Shown piece by piece: positions 51,770 to 61,002 of a DNA stretch of 64,000 nucleotides. Numbering within the stretch: the first letter of the stretch is position 1; each line of letters starts with the position of its first letter. A model generated the notes under the pieces. That model saw only the letters and a list, made by a program, of their open reading frames with translations. It made no database searches and was not told the DNA's origin. Location of the stretch: contig CALUVT010000001.1 of assembly GCA_944324345.1 (NCBI GenBank), positions 636,447-700,446 on the forward strand. Direction: 5' to 3'. Made by a program: the position numbers and the translations under genes. This DNA is from Candidatus Gastranaerophilales bacterium. Lineage in GTDB: Bacteria; Cyanobacteriota; Vampirovibrionia; Gastranaerophilales; Gastranaerophilaceae.

Positions 51770-52894
51770 ATGAAAAAGATTTTTATAGTTACAGGTGAAT
51801 ATTCCGGAGATATCCATGCTTCACATGTTGTTAAGGCTTTACGAAAGATTAATCCTGATATTGAAATTGAAGGTGTCGGTGGAGAGAATTTAAAGTCTGC
51901 TGGTGTAAAACTTTTTTCAGACCATAAAAAGATGGGAGCTGTTGGTTTGTCTTTAGGAATAATATACAATCATTTTCTCCTCGGGAAGAAAGTTGTTGAT
52001 TATCTGACAAAAGTTTATAAACCTGATTTGGTTCTTCTTGTTGATTATGGGGCCTTTAATCTTAGTATTTCAAAGTTTTTAAAAAAAGCGGGTATTAAAG
52101 TTTTTTATTACATACCACCTCAAGTTTGGGCAAGCAGAAAATGGCGTATAAATACTATAAAAAAGAATATAGACGAAGTTTTATGCATATTTCCTTTTGA
52201 AAAAACTATGTATGAAAGTTATGGAATAAAAACGCATTACTGTGGTCATCCGTTGGTTTCTCAGTTACCTCAAAAGTCAGACAGAGAATCTTTTTTCCAA
52301 AAACATGGTTTGGACTTGAATAAAAAGCTTGTATCAATTTTCCCAGGCTCAAGAGAGTTTGAGTTGAAATATCTTATGAAAACTTTTTTGAAAACAGCGG
52401 AAAATCTTCAAAAAAAACATCCTAATCTTCAGTTTTGCATATCTCATGCCCCAAATTTATCTGATGAAGTTTACAATAAGTTCTTGGTGGACAAAAACTT
52501 TAAGGTTATAAAAGGAGAAAATCATGCACTTTTGAGTGTGTCAGATGCTTTAATTTTAGCATCTGGAACGGTTGCTCTTGAGGCTTGTTTATATCAAACT
52601 CCGATGATAATTGCGTATCGCGGACCTTGGATTTTTTATTTAATTTATTTACTTGTAAGGTGTATAAAAAGAGTTTCTCTCCCAAATATCATTGCAGACA
52701 AGTCTATTGTTCCTGAAATTATTCAGAAGGATGTAAATGTTTCAAAAATATCATATGAGATTGAAAAACTTTTGTTTGACAGTGAATATAGACAAGAAAA
52801 TATAAATGATTTGGGAGCTGTAAAAACTCTGTTATCGGATAAAGTATCTTCTCAAGAAGCAGCAAAAGTTATATCTGATGCAGTTTCTTGTTAA
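51770..52894 (+). CDS. lpxB: Lipid-A-disaccharide synthase LpxB
   Basis: 374 residues. Family 19 glycosyltransferase: KIFIVTGEYSGDIHASHV (TGExSGDxHA) at the start, IEGVGGENLKSAG near 35, YYIPPQVWASRKWR near 117-130, and LASGTVALEACLYQTPMI near 263-280, which binds the UDP moiety. It joins lipid X and UDP-diacylglucosamine. The position after lpxI shows that this organism builds lipid A. The Kdo and late steps are not in the window. Confidence 0.95.
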   Translation: MKKIFIVTGEYSGDIHASHVVKALRKINPDIEIEGVGGENLKSAGVKLFSDHKKMGAVGLSLGIIYNHFLLGKKVVDYLTKVYKPDLVLLVDYGAFNLSISKFLKKAGIKVFYYIPPQVWASRKWRINTIKKNIDEVLCIFPFEKTMYESYGIKTHYCGHPLVSQLPQKSDRESFFQKHGLDLNKKLVSIFPGSREFELKYLMKTFLKTAENLQKKHPNLQFCISHAPNLSDEVYNKFLVDKNFKVIKGENHALLSVSDALILASGTVALEACLYQTPMIIAYRGPWIFYLIYLLVRCIKRVSLPNIIADKSIVPEIIQKDVNVSKISYEIEKLLFDSEYRQENINDLGAVKTLLSDKVSSQEAAKVISDAVSC

Positions 52895-52968
52895 TAAAAT
52901 TTAATAAATCAGCAATATGTGGCTTTTTAAAACGTTATAATCTATAGGTAGTTAAATTTTAAAAAGTT

Positions 52969-54609
52969 ATGGTTAGCAATATTTCATCAACTCCTAATAT
53001 AAATAAAAATACGGCATTTGCTGATTTTAAACAGCCAGCTGGCGGTTATTACATAAGTGTGCCTTATGCTAAAGAAGTCAATGAAAAAAAGAGCCATAAA
53101 CTTGGAACTACCATAGTTATTTCATCGCTTGTTGCGGGGTTTGGAGCTTTAGCATTGTTGAGTGGGGGTGCGAATAAAGGAATTGCAAAGTTTTTAAATA
53201 AATGGAAATCAGAATTGGAGAAAAAACTTGCAAAAGGTTCTAAATTTGAAGATTTATTTATGTTCTTGCTTAATCGTGTAAAATCATTCCAGGCAAAGAC
53301 TGAAAGTATTAATAACTTTACAACATTAAAGGATGTAATTTTTCAGCGTATTATGTGGGGAAAACACGGTGAACGCAAGTTTACCAAAAAAATTCATCAG
53401 TCAATAACTACTTTCTTCGATAAGATGAGTAGAAAAACTGTAAATCACTTTTATAATGATGCAACTTCAAGTTTTGCAGAATTATCGGATAAGTTTATGA
53501 GAATAAATACTAAATTGAGAGAAGTTCATTCTGCAAATCCGAAAGTTCTTGCAATTTTAGATAAAATAGAAGCAAGAATAAGTACCCTCAATGAAAATGT
53601 AGAAAAGGGTTTTGGAATCAATGCAAGAAATGAAAGATTTTTAGAAATTCAAAAGGCTTGTGAAGGCTTGTTTGATTTTTTCTGGGACGCAAGTTTGAAG
53701 GATGTGAAAAACTTTAAATCTAAAAACATGTGGCAATCATTTATTGCGGAGGATTATTTAGTTCCGACAAAATTGAAGTTGATGAATAAAACAGCATCTT
53801 TGAGACAGCAGTTTACGCATGATATAGCAGACAATTACAAATCGACAATGAATGCTGTTTCAAATATTCAAGCATTTGTAAGTCCTTCCGATACTGCTAC
53901 GAATAATTTGTTAAGGACATTGAGAAAAAATTTGGAAAAATACAACAAACTTTCAGGTAAAAATGAAGTTGCTCAAAGGAACCAATTAAATCAAGAAATA
54001 ATATTGAATTTACAGGATTTGTCAAAAGAAATACAAAACTCAGCAACAAGGTATAAATACAGCCCAGATTCTGTTGTATCTATTTCAAAATACATAAAAG
54101 AAGTAGAGGAGATAATTTCCAAGACAGAAAAAGGTGAATTACAGGAAATTTTGACTTTGTATAAACAACTTTTGCCAAGGGATGAATATGTGGGATTAAG
54201 AAATAAGGCAAATTCGGCAGTAAAATCTTTGGATAAAGCAATAGATACAGAAATAAATCAATATGTAGATAAAGCAAGAGATTTAAAATTAGGTTCCGCA
54301 CCTACTGATGTAATATCGGTTTTGGCTTCTATGGGTGCTGTGGGTTACTATTTGAATAAGGCTGATAATAAAGATGAAAGGTATTCTGTAGGGATAAAAT
54401 ACGGTATTCCTGCAGTTGGTGCAATTGCAACATCATTGTATTGTACCGCAAGATTAATATCGGGAGGTAAAGCTTTATTCTTCGGTTTACTTTCAGGTTG
54501 GTTACTAAATAAGGCTTGTGTAGCCATTGACGACACACGCAAGAAGTATTCCATAGACATATCATTAATCAACAAAAGTTTAACTAAATCTCAACCGGAC
54601 AAAGTATAA
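52969..54609 (+). CDS. Unknown large helical protein with terminal membrane segments
   Basis: 546 residues. A hydrophobic segment near 45-65 (TTIVISSLVAGFGALALLSGG, partial) and another around 470-510 flank a long Lys/Glu/Asn-rich, mainly helical middle with heptad-like stretches (85-460). I recognise no domain. No Shine-Dalgarno precedes the ATG; TATAAT lies near 52935. It stands between lpxB and the dGTPase gene with gaps of 74 and 31 bases, so no operon is implied. The layout would suit a membrane-tethered rod or secreted effector, but that is a guess. Confidence 0.6.
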   Translation: MVSNISSTPNINKNTAFADFKQPAGGYYISVPYAKEVNEKKSHKLGTTIVISSLVAGFGALALLSGGANKGIAKFLNKWKSELEKKLAKGSKFEDLFMFLLNRVKSFQAKTESINNFTTLKDVIFQRIMWGKHGERKFTKKIHQSITTFFDKMSRKTVNHFYNDATSSFAELSDKFMRINTKLREVHSANPKVLAILDKIEARISTLNENVEKGFGINARNERFLEIQKACEGLFDFFWDASLKDVKNFKSKNMWQSFIAEDYLVPTKLKLMNKTASLRQQFTHDIADNYKSTMNAVSNIQAFVSPSDTATNNLLRTLRKNLEKYNKLSGKNEVAQRNQLNQEIILNLQDLSKEIQNSATRYKYSPDSVVSISKYIKEVEEIISKTEKGELQEILTLYKQLLPRDEYVGLRNKANSAVKSLDKAIDTEINQYVDKARDLKLGSAPTDVISVLASMGAVGYYLNKADNKDERYSVGIKYGIPAVGAIATSLYCTARLISGGKALFFGLLSGWLLNKACVAIDDTRKKYSIDISLINKSLTKSQPDKV

Positions 54610-54628
54610 CATTTTTTGTTATTTTTGT

Positions 54629-54643
54629 TAGAATTTTACTATG
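54629..54643 (+). promoter_or_regulatory. -10 element placed for a leaderless dGTPase transcript
   Basis: TAGAAT (54629-54634) followed by 6 bases and the ATG at 54641; no Shine-Dalgarno. The -35 is not clear. Confidence 0.4.
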
Positions 54644-55669
54644 ACAACAGAAAAGCAGACAATAAAACATAAACTAGAAGAACGAGAAATAAATAATCTT
54701 TCTGATTATGCAACAAAAAGCCGTTTTACCAAAGGTCGGAAACGTTTGGAAGATGAATGCACTCTAAGAACTGAGTTCCAGCGTGATAGAGATCGTATTT
54801 TGCATTCAAAGGCATTTAGAAGACTCAAGCATAAAACTCAAGTTTTCTTATCGCCTTTCGACGATCATTTTAGAACTCGTTTAACCCATACCTTAGAAGT
54901 TTCTCAAATAGGCCGTACAATTGCAAGAGCTCTTGATTTAAATGAAGATTTAGTGGAGGCAATAGCTCTAGGGCATGATCTCGGTCATACTCCTTTCGGA
55001 CATTGTGGCGAAGGGGTTTTGAATGAACTTGTTAACGGCGGTTTTCATCATAACATACAAAGTGTAAGGGTAGTTGAAGTTTTAGAGGACTTAAATCTTT
55101 GTCGTGAGACTATTGATGGAATATTGACACATACTTGGGGATACAAACCTAAAACTCCCGAGGCACAGGTTGTTCAACTAGCTGACAAAATAGCTTATAT
55201 TAATCATGATATTGAAGACTCAATCAGGGCAGGAATAATTGCGGAAAGTGATTTACCCAAAGATTGTATAAAATATTTTTCTTCTATTCAAAGTAAGCGT
55301 TTGAATAAAATGATAAATGAGATAGTCTCTAACTCCGTAGGAAAACCAACAGTTTCAATGAGTGAAGAGGGATGGCATTATACAACTAAGTTAAGAGAAT
55401 GGATGTTTGATAATGTTTATGTTGATTCTCCTGCAAAGCTTGAGGAGAAAAAGGCAAGAAATGTCATAAGAGAATTATTCTTCCTCTATACTGAAATGTT
55501 GAAACCAATATGTGATGAATCCAAAATAGAGAGGATAGTTACCGATTACATTTCTGGTATGACTGACAGGTATGCTATAGAAAAATATAAAGAAAACTTT
55601 ATTCCTGAAGGGTTCCACTCTGATAAGAAGGATGATTATCTTTTTAAACTTGCAAAAATTCTGAATTAA
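54641..55669 (+). CDS. dGTP triphosphohydrolase-like HD-domain protein
   Basis: 342 residues, matching the short dgt-like group (type 2). RTEFQRDRDRILHSKAFRRL (44-62) and KTQVF are signature regions; the HD metal site is RLTHTLEVSQI (H83) with HDLGHTPFGHCGE (H112, D113). ADKIAYINHDIEDS supplies the last Asp ligand. It hydrolyses dNTPs to nucleosides and triphosphate and so shapes dNTP pools; some members restrict phages, but nothing here points to defence. It probably has a leaderless start. Confidence 0.92.
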   Translation: MTTEKQTIKHKLEEREINNLSDYATKSRFTKGRKRLEDECTLRTEFQRDRDRILHSKAFRRLKHKTQVFLSPFDDHFRTRLTHTLEVSQIGRTIARALDLNEDLVEAIALGHDLGHTPFGHCGEGVLNELVNGGFHHNIQSVRVVEVLEDLNLCRETIDGILTHTWGYKPKTPEAQVVQLADKIAYINHDIEDSIRAGIIAESDLPKDCIKYFSSIQSKRLNKMINEIVSNSVGKPTVSMSEEGWHYTTKLREWMFDNVYVDSPAKLEEKKARNVIRELFFLYTEMLKPICDESKIERIVTDYISGMTDRYAIEKYKENFIPEGFHSDKKDDYLFKLAKILN

Positions 55670-55678
55670 AATTATAAT
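55650..55678 (+). promoter_or_regulatory. Promoter for a leaderless WecG transcript
   Basis: TTGCAA (55650-55655), 17-base spacer, TATAAT (55673-55678), then exactly 6 bases to the ATG at 55685, and no Shine-Dalgarno. It is the clearest leaderless arrangement in the window. Confidence 0.6.
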
Positions 55679-55684
55679 AGTTTT

Positions 55685-56392
55685 ATGGCAAATAGAGTAC
55701 AATTACTTGGATATAACATAGATACGTTTGACTTCGAAAGTGCTGTAGATTATGCTAAAAGCATTTCAGGACAGGTGGTAACAATCAACCCTGAAATGAT
55801 GAGCAATCCTGATATGAAAGATATTGTTAATTCTGCAGAACTTGTTGTCCCTGATGGTATTGGGGTTCAGCTAGGACTTATGATATGCGGTTATAAAGTT
55901 AAAAGAATTGCAGGTGTTGAATTTGCCCACAGAATGGTTATGGAAGCGGCAAAAGACGGTCAATCTGTTGCATTAATTGGAGCTAAACCTGAGGTAGTTG
56001 GAAAAGCCAGCGAGAATCTCAAGAAAGAGTTTCCAAATTTATATATAACTTATGTTCAGGATGGTTATTTTACAGACACCGAAAGAGTCTTAAATGAACT
56101 AAAAATAAGACAGCCACGTCTGGTTTTATGTGCTCTCGGTTCCCCTAAGCAAGATATGTTTATTGCAGAAGCTAAAAAGTATTTGCCAAATTCTTTATTT
56201 ATAGGAGTAGGAGGAAGCTTTGATGTTTGGTCTGGATATGTCAAAAGAGCTCCAGAAATATATAGGAAACTTTGTTTGGAATGGCTTTACCGAACTGTAA
56301 AGGAACCTCAACGATTCAAAAGAATATTTCCAACATTGCCGTTGTTTGTATTGAGAGTTTTAAAGGAACGTTTTGTCCCAAGAGGAGTTTGA
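55685..56392 (+). CDS. WecG/TagA/CpsF-family glycosyltransferase (GT26)
   Basis: 235 residues, usual size. Family motifs: TINPEMMSNPD near 36-46, VPDGIGVQLG near 57-66, RIAGVEFAH near 77-85, and the C-terminal GVGGSFDVWSGYVKRAPE (about 177-194). GT26 enzymes add N-acetylmannosamine(uronate) to a lipid-linked sugar for teichoic acid, enterobacterial common antigen or capsule. In a diderm the likely target is a lipid-linked surface glycan. It is followed after 3 bases by the transketolase N-half. Confidence 0.92.
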   Translation: MANRVQLLGYNIDTFDFESAVDYAKSISGQVVTINPEMMSNPDMKDIVNSAELVVPDGIGVQLGLMICGYKVKRIAGVEFAHRMVMEAAKDGQSVALIGAKPEVVGKASENLKKEFPNLYITYVQDGYFTDTERVLNELKIRQPRLVLCALGSPKQDMFIAEAKKYLPNSLFIGVGGSFDVWSGYVKRAPEIYRKLCLEWLYRTVKEPQRFKRIFPTLPLFVLRVLKERFVPRGV

Positions 56393-56395
56393 TTT

Positions 56396-57223
56396 ATGTT
56401 GTCTGATTTAGAAATTGAAAAGCTTAAAAGTTTATCTAAAGAAAATCGTTTGAATGTTGTTAAAATGGTATATAACGCTCAATCAGGACACATAGGCGGA
56501 GCCTTGTCTGCTGCTGATATTTTAACAGTTTTGTATCACAAATGTATGAATGTTTACCCAAAATGGACTAAGGATAAAAATTTTCAATACCGTGATAGGT
56601 TCGTTCTGTCAAAGGGGCATGCATCTTCTATTTTATATAGTGTTCTTGCTCAATTGGGATTTTTTGAAAAAGAAGAATTGATGACATTCAGGCTTTTTGG
56701 ATCCAGATTGCAGGGGCATCCGGTTCCGATTTGCCCGGGAGTGGATGCTGCTACCGGATCTTTGGGACAGGGACTTTCTATCGCCTGTGGTATGGCCCTT
56801 GCATTAAGACTTGATAAAAATCCGGCACATGTTTTTTGCCTTTTGGGTGATGGAGAACTTCAAGAAGGCAGTGTATGGGAAGCTTTTATGCATGCATCAA
56901 GTGAGAATTTGGATAATATTATTGCTATTATTGATAGGAACAAACTTCAAATTGATGGGTGCACCGAGTCTATAAAATCACTTGACCCGTTAAAAGAAAA
57001 ATTGTTGGCTTTTAATTGGGAAGTTTTTGAAATAGATGGACATGACATTGTTTCAATTTATGAGACTATAGAAAATGCTAAAAAAGCTGATAAGCCTGTT
57101 GCAATAATTGCTAATACTGTAAAAGGTAAAGGTGTAAGTTTTATGGAAAACAATGCAGGCTGGCATGGTAAAGCTCCAAACAAAGAAGATTTTGAAAGAG
57201 CAATTAAGGAATTAGAGGCTTAG
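56396..57223 (+). CDS. Transketolase, N-terminal subunit
   Basis: 275 residues, only the first half (TPP pyrophosphate domain) of a full transketolase of about 620 residues. SGHIGGALSAADIL (30-43), LSKGHASS (71-78), GSLGQGLSIA (121-130) and the TPP/Mg motif GDGELQEGSVWE (151-162) with N182. Split transketolases are usually encoded as adjacent N and C subunits, but no C-subunit follows; the next gene is a pilin. GAGGAG lies 7 bases upstream. Its C-half must be elsewhere, or this one serves a special pathway such as a sugar precursor for surface glycans. Confidence 0.9.
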   Translation: MLSDLEIEKLKSLSKENRLNVVKMVYNAQSGHIGGALSAADILTVLYHKCMNVYPKWTKDKNFQYRDRFVLSKGHASSILYSVLAQLGFFEKEELMTFRLFGSRLQGHPVPICPGVDAATGSLGQGLSIACGMALALRLDKNPAHVFCLLGDGELQEGSVWEAFMHASSENLDNIIAIIDRNKLQIDGCTESIKSLDPLKEKLLAFNWEVFEIDGHDIVSIYETIENAKKADKPVAIIANTVKGKGVSFMENNAGWHGKAPNKEDFERAIKELEA

Positions 57224-57329
57224 TGATTTTATAATAATGTACTAATTTTTGTTAATTCAGGACTTCCCAAACCCTTGAAAATTTGTTATAATGTATATGT
57301 GATATTAAGAGTAATTTTTTGGGGGTTGA

Positions 57330-59012
57330 ATGATTAAAAAACGTTCTAGTCTGTTAGCTTACACTTTGTCTGAGATAGTTGTTGTAATGCTAATTATATC
57401 GGTTGTAGTTGCAGTTACGATTGGTGTAACTAAGAAGAAACTCGATTCAACTGTTTCTTATACATATTATTCGGCATATGAAGCTTTAAAAGATGTTTCA
57501 CGTACTATGCTTACAGATTTTAATCCAAAAAATCCTAAATATCAGGCAAAATTGCCGGAAAATCATTTTTATGAATCTGTCTATCAGACAAAATATCGTA
57601 ATATGCTTCGTAGTTTGTGGGAGTTGCCAGCAGAGGCTGGAAATGTACCTCAAATGACTTATAATGATTGTATTAAGGCAAATTGTTGGAAAGAAAGTGA
57701 AACTTATTTTGATTGTTTAAACAGGTGTAGAGAGTTTGGAAAGGTTGAAGGCTGCTTAAAAACTTGCCCTGAAGGCCAAATTTTGGTTAATGCTGACAGC
57801 CCTGACTGCTATTGTTCTGAAGGTGTAATTGATCCCCCAACAATTGACCCTGGTTCAATGTGTTTTGGTAATAAAATATGGAATGATGCACTACAGAAAT
57901 GTGTATGTAAGACGACATGTGGAATCGGCTACAGACAGAATGAATCTACTTGTGAATGCGAAAGCATTTCTTTACCGGTAGAACCAGATGAACCGGAAAC
58001 CGGTTGTAGTGCCGGTGATACTCCGCCAAGTTGTGGTCAGGAATGTGTCGACGGTCAATGGCAAGCTATAGCAGGTTATAGCAAGGATTGTAATGAACTT
58101 ACTCAGGAATGGAGAGATTTACCTGACTGTAAGTGTGTACCTATTGCCAGAACTATACCTTTAAAAGGTGAAAATTTCTGCGAAGAATTTGAACGCAGAG
58201 TTAATACAAATTCAGGAGATGATTACTGCAAAGGTACTACCATAAGCTCTTCAGATAAAGACTTTAGTAATAAAACTCCTGATCTTGTTCTTAGAAATGG
58301 CATAATGATATACAACCTGCATTCCGATCCACAGAAACTTTCAGAGTTAACAGGTAACAAATCCGGTTTCACCGTTACACTAAACATGATTGATCTACCT
58401 AGCATAGATATAAATGATGGTAAATTTGATGGTAAACTTCATCTTATCAATTTTAATTATACACCAATGCCTACAACTCATATTGTTCTATCACGTTTAG
58501 GGTTTTATTCGTTGGTAAGCAATGTATTTAGCCAAAGTGCATACGGGATTGATTTCTCTGGAGTTACACCTGTTGGGACTACAAATATAGGATCTACAAC
58601 TATTCAATCTACAAAAACAGTTGATACAGGAGAGTATGGTTACGTTGTTTATGTAGATATTGATGGTAAAAAGGGAAGTTCCACATTGTGGGACGACGTA
58701 TTCCCATTTTATATGACATTGAGCGGACAAGTAGTTCCGGCTTATACAACCGATGACGGCTCTGATCTAGGAGGCAATAATCCTTTTTATCTACAAACAA
58801 GTGTTCAGTATGAAAAAATTAGCTCTCAAGGACGTAGAAAAATTGATTGGCTAGCAAAGAGTGTTTCTTTTAAAGAGGGAGCATGTAAATCAGGATTTTT
58901 AAATAGTTCGACTCCTTATTGTTCGGGAATTGGCGAGTTAAGCCAGTGCAGTACTGCAGCAAGCGGAGAGAAATGTTCTCTTAAAATTGTTAAACCGGTA
59001 AAATTCTTTTAA
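57330..59012 (+). CDS. Large Cys-rich type IV pilin-like protein
   Basis: 560 residues, far longer than a normal pilin (about 150-250). A short leader MIKKRSSLLA precedes A|YTLSE and a hydrophobic helix (11-33). Residues 110-285 are very Cys-rich (about 25 Cys, with CxC pairs such as CYCSE, CVCKTTC and CECES), resembling EGF/TIL-like disulfide modules. The C-terminal part contains VDIDGKKGSSTLWDDVF, the same motif as in the three G10 pilins. GGGGG sits 4-5 bases before the ATG, so normal translation is expected, with no G tract. A pilus-tip adhesin is a fair guess. Confidence 0.8.
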   Translation: MIKKRSSLLAYTLSEIVVVMLIISVVVAVTIGVTKKKLDSTVSYTYYSAYEALKDVSRTMLTDFNPKNPKYQAKLPENHFYESVYQTKYRNMLRSLWELPAEAGNVPQMTYNDCIKANCWKESETYFDCLNRCREFGKVEGCLKTCPEGQILVNADSPDCYCSEGVIDPPTIDPGSMCFGNKIWNDALQKCVCKTTCGIGYRQNESTCECESISLPVEPDEPETGCSAGDTPPSCGQECVDGQWQAIAGYSKDCNELTQEWRDLPDCKCVPIARTIPLKGENFCEEFERRVNTNSGDDYCKGTTISSSDKDFSNKTPDLVLRNGIMIYNLHSDPQKLSELTGNKSGFTVTLNMIDLPSIDINDGKFDGKLHLINFNYTPMPTTHIVLSRLGFYSLVSNVFSQSAYGIDFSGVTPVGTTNIGSTTIQSTKTVDTGEYGYVVYVDIDGKKGSSTLWDDVFPFYMTLSGQVVPAYTTDDGSDLGGNNPFYLQTSVQYEKISSQGRRKIDWLAKSVSFKEGACKSGFLNSSTPYCSGIGELSQCSTAASGEKCSLKIVKPVKFF

Positions 59013-59018
59013 CAAATA

Positions 59019-59468
59019 ATGATAAGCGACAAATTAAAAAATATAGAAAGGTATAATATAATTTCAGAAAAGGTGTCAAACTTTTTAAAGGGTTTGACAC
59101 CCGATTCTCATGTTGGGCACTACTACATTGATGAATCTGCGTATGCAAATATTGATGTTTACACAACAAAGGATATAAATTTATGTAAATTTGAAGCACA
59201 CAAAAAATATGTAGATATACAAATGCTTCTTGATGGAACTGAAAGACTCGATCATATCTTTGTGGATAATCTTATAATTGGAGAAGAGTATGATGATATC
59301 AAAGATGTAATGTTCTTTAAAGAACCTGTAGAGGATTTTGATACTGTTTTTATGACTCCGTTTAAGTTTGTAATGCTTTATCCCTATGATGCTCATAAAC
59401 CCCAAATTGCTTGCAAAACCTGTAGTAAAGTCAAAAAGGTTGTTGTGAAAATTAAGGTTGACGAATAA
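59019..59468 (+). CDS. YhcH/YjgK/YiaL-family protein
   Basis: 149 residues, the usual length. Cupin-like motifs: EAHKKYVDIQMLLDGTERL (about 61-79), EEYDDIKDVMFFK and YPYDAHKPQIAC near 126-137. The family is linked to sialic acid or other sugar anomers (YhcH) and EbgC; the enzyme role is not settled. The gap to the pilin gene is 6 bases and there is no Shine-Dalgarno, so it may be read from the same mRNA. It is convergent with the uridine kinase-like gene. Confidence 0.85.
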   Translation: MISDKLKNIERYNIISEKVSNFLKGLTPDSHVGHYYIDESAYANIDVYTTKDINLCKFEAHKKYVDIQMLLDGTERLDHIFVDNLIIGEEYDDIKDVMFFKEPVEDFDTVFMTPFKFVMLYPYDAHKPQIACKTCSKVKKVVVKIKVDE

Positions 59469-59490
59469 GTTGGCTTAATCTGTCATATAG

Positions 59491-60366
59491 CTATGAAAGA
59501 ACTGGAGTTTTAAAGTGAACTTCCTTAATGAGACCTAAAAGTTTGTTTATAAACTGTCTGTAAGATTCTCTATCAACTTCGCCTGAAAGAATAATATCTG
59601 CTTTTTCAGCTGTGGGATGAATGTGTGTTTTTGCTTTATTGGAAGCGTTTTCATAAACTTCATCCGCAGAATCTCCAAGTCCTCTTTCTTGTGCTCGTTT
59701 ATAAAATCTTTCTTTTTGAGTCGATGCTGAAACATCGACATAAATCTTGAAGTCAAATGCATCAACGACTTTGTCTGTTAAAGTAAATAATCCTTCTGAT
59801 ATTATAATTTTTGAAGGAGTAGCAAGTTTAACGTTATCACGTCTTATGGCAGTTCCAGACATATCGTATTCGGGAAGGTAGACAGTATTCCCGAAGAGTA
59901 AAGATTTTATATGCTTTTTCATGAGCTCAAGTTCAAGTGCTTCCGGAACATCTAAGTCGTAATGTTTTGCAAATTCTGCAAAACTTCCAGCTTTTTTGAC
60001 CATATCAGAGCGGTCATAGTAATAATCGTCAGTATTAATTCTCGTTATTGCATTTTTTATACAGTATTCCTGGGCAAAAGTCTCAATTGTGTTAATTATA
60101 TCAAGTGCGATTGTTGATTTGCCGCTTGCTGTTTCTCCCGCAATACCTACAGCACAGGATCTTGTTATATTATTTGACATAAACAAAGCAATTTTATGGA
60201 TAACACTTGGTTTAACATGGATAAATATTGAATTTGAAGAACTAATTTCTTCTGAAAATATATTTCTAAGCCTACGTTCTATATAATCTAAAAGAGAGTT
60301 ATTTTCAGAGTATCTGTATACTTTTTTATTTGTATCATTATATGTTTTTGAGATTGTATTTTGCAA
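59491..60366 (-). CDS. Uridine kinase-like P-loop kinase
   Basis: 291 residues from a TTG at 60366, with AAGGA 8 bases upstream. The P-loop is GETASGKS (77-84). INTDDYYYDRSD, EYDMSGTAIRRD and the ISEGLF stretch follow the uridine kinase/PRK plan, and YVDVSASTQKERFYKRAQERG is the lid region. The 70-residue N-terminal extension is not typical of Udk. It most likely phosphorylates a nucleoside, pantothenate or phosphoribulose-like substrate; the nucleoside is the best guess. It is alone on the minus strand. Confidence 0.82.
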   Translation of the reverse strand: MQNTISKTYNDTNKKVYRYSENNSLLDYIERRLRNIFSEEISSSNSIFIHVKPSVIHKIALFMSNNITRSCAVGIAGETASGKSTIALDIINTIETFAQEYCIKNAITRINTDDYYYDRSDMVKKAGSFAEFAKHYDLDVPEALELELMKKHIKSLLFGNTVYLPEYDMSGTAIRRDNVKLATPSKIIISEGLFTLTDKVVDAFDFKIYVDVSASTQKERFYKRAQERGLGDSADEVYENASNKAKTHIHPTAEKADIILSGEVDRESYRQFINKLLGLIKEVHFKTPVLS

Positions 60367-60540
60367 TTTATAAATCCTTATTTAATAAACATAAAAAATG
60401 AACATAAAATTTTTTGTCAACTTTTTTCTAATGTTACCAAAAATAAAATAAAAATGTATAAAGTATGTATAAATGTTAAAATAAATTTTTGCAAATTTAT
60501 AAGAATTTATGTATAATTACTGTTAAGTCAGGAGAGGGTT

Positions 60541-61002
60541 ATGAATAGACGTTCGAGATTTTTTTGGATAATATCTATAGTAATTATTTTAATTATCTTA
60601 ATTTGTGCAGGATATGTCTATAAAACTAATCAGGACAATGTTACAAGTATTAACATATGTCAGGATGATGAGTTGGTCATAAAATTAATTGAACAAAATA
60701 TTAATCCATTTAGCAAATTCAAATTTATAAAAAAAAGAAATAGCGATTGCAATATTTTATTGAAAGAAAACAAAGAGGACGCTATCAAATCAAGGGATGA
60801 AAAGTATTGTTCAATACTCGATTCTTCTACAAATTCAATCATACTTCTGGTTAACACTTATGTGCATGAAATGTATGACAGGGAAAGTGCTTCAAAAGAG
60901 TTTAGAAACACAACACCTTTAATGACTCCATACGACTATTGTCCTCAATATATTGATAACATGATAGATTTAATTCAATTAAAGAAACGTTTAGGTTTAT
61001 GA
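60541..61002 (+). CDS. Unknown membrane-anchored protein
   Basis: 153 residues. One N-terminal transmembrane helix (about 8-26, FFWIISIVIILIILICAGY, split) and a soluble domain with Cys at 38, 69, 90 and 134 and short charged helices. No motif is recognised. AGGAGAGGG lies 3-6 bases before the ATG. It converges on the large unknown membrane protein with a six-base overlap of the stop regions. Upstream, 60367-60540 is AT-rich with no further feature. Confidence 0.6.
   Translation: MNRRSRFFWIISIVIILIILICAGYVYKTNQDNVTSINICQDDELVIKLIEQNINPFSKFKFIKKRNSDCNILLKENKEDAIKSRDEKYCSILDSSTNSIILLVNTYVHEMYDRESASKEFRNTTPLMTPYDYCPQYIDNMIDLIQLKKRLGL

Noticed and set aside
54641..55669. dGTPase as an antiphage defence gene.
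   Set aside because: The short dgt-like group is a common housekeeping enzyme, and the neighbours are metabolic and envelope genes.
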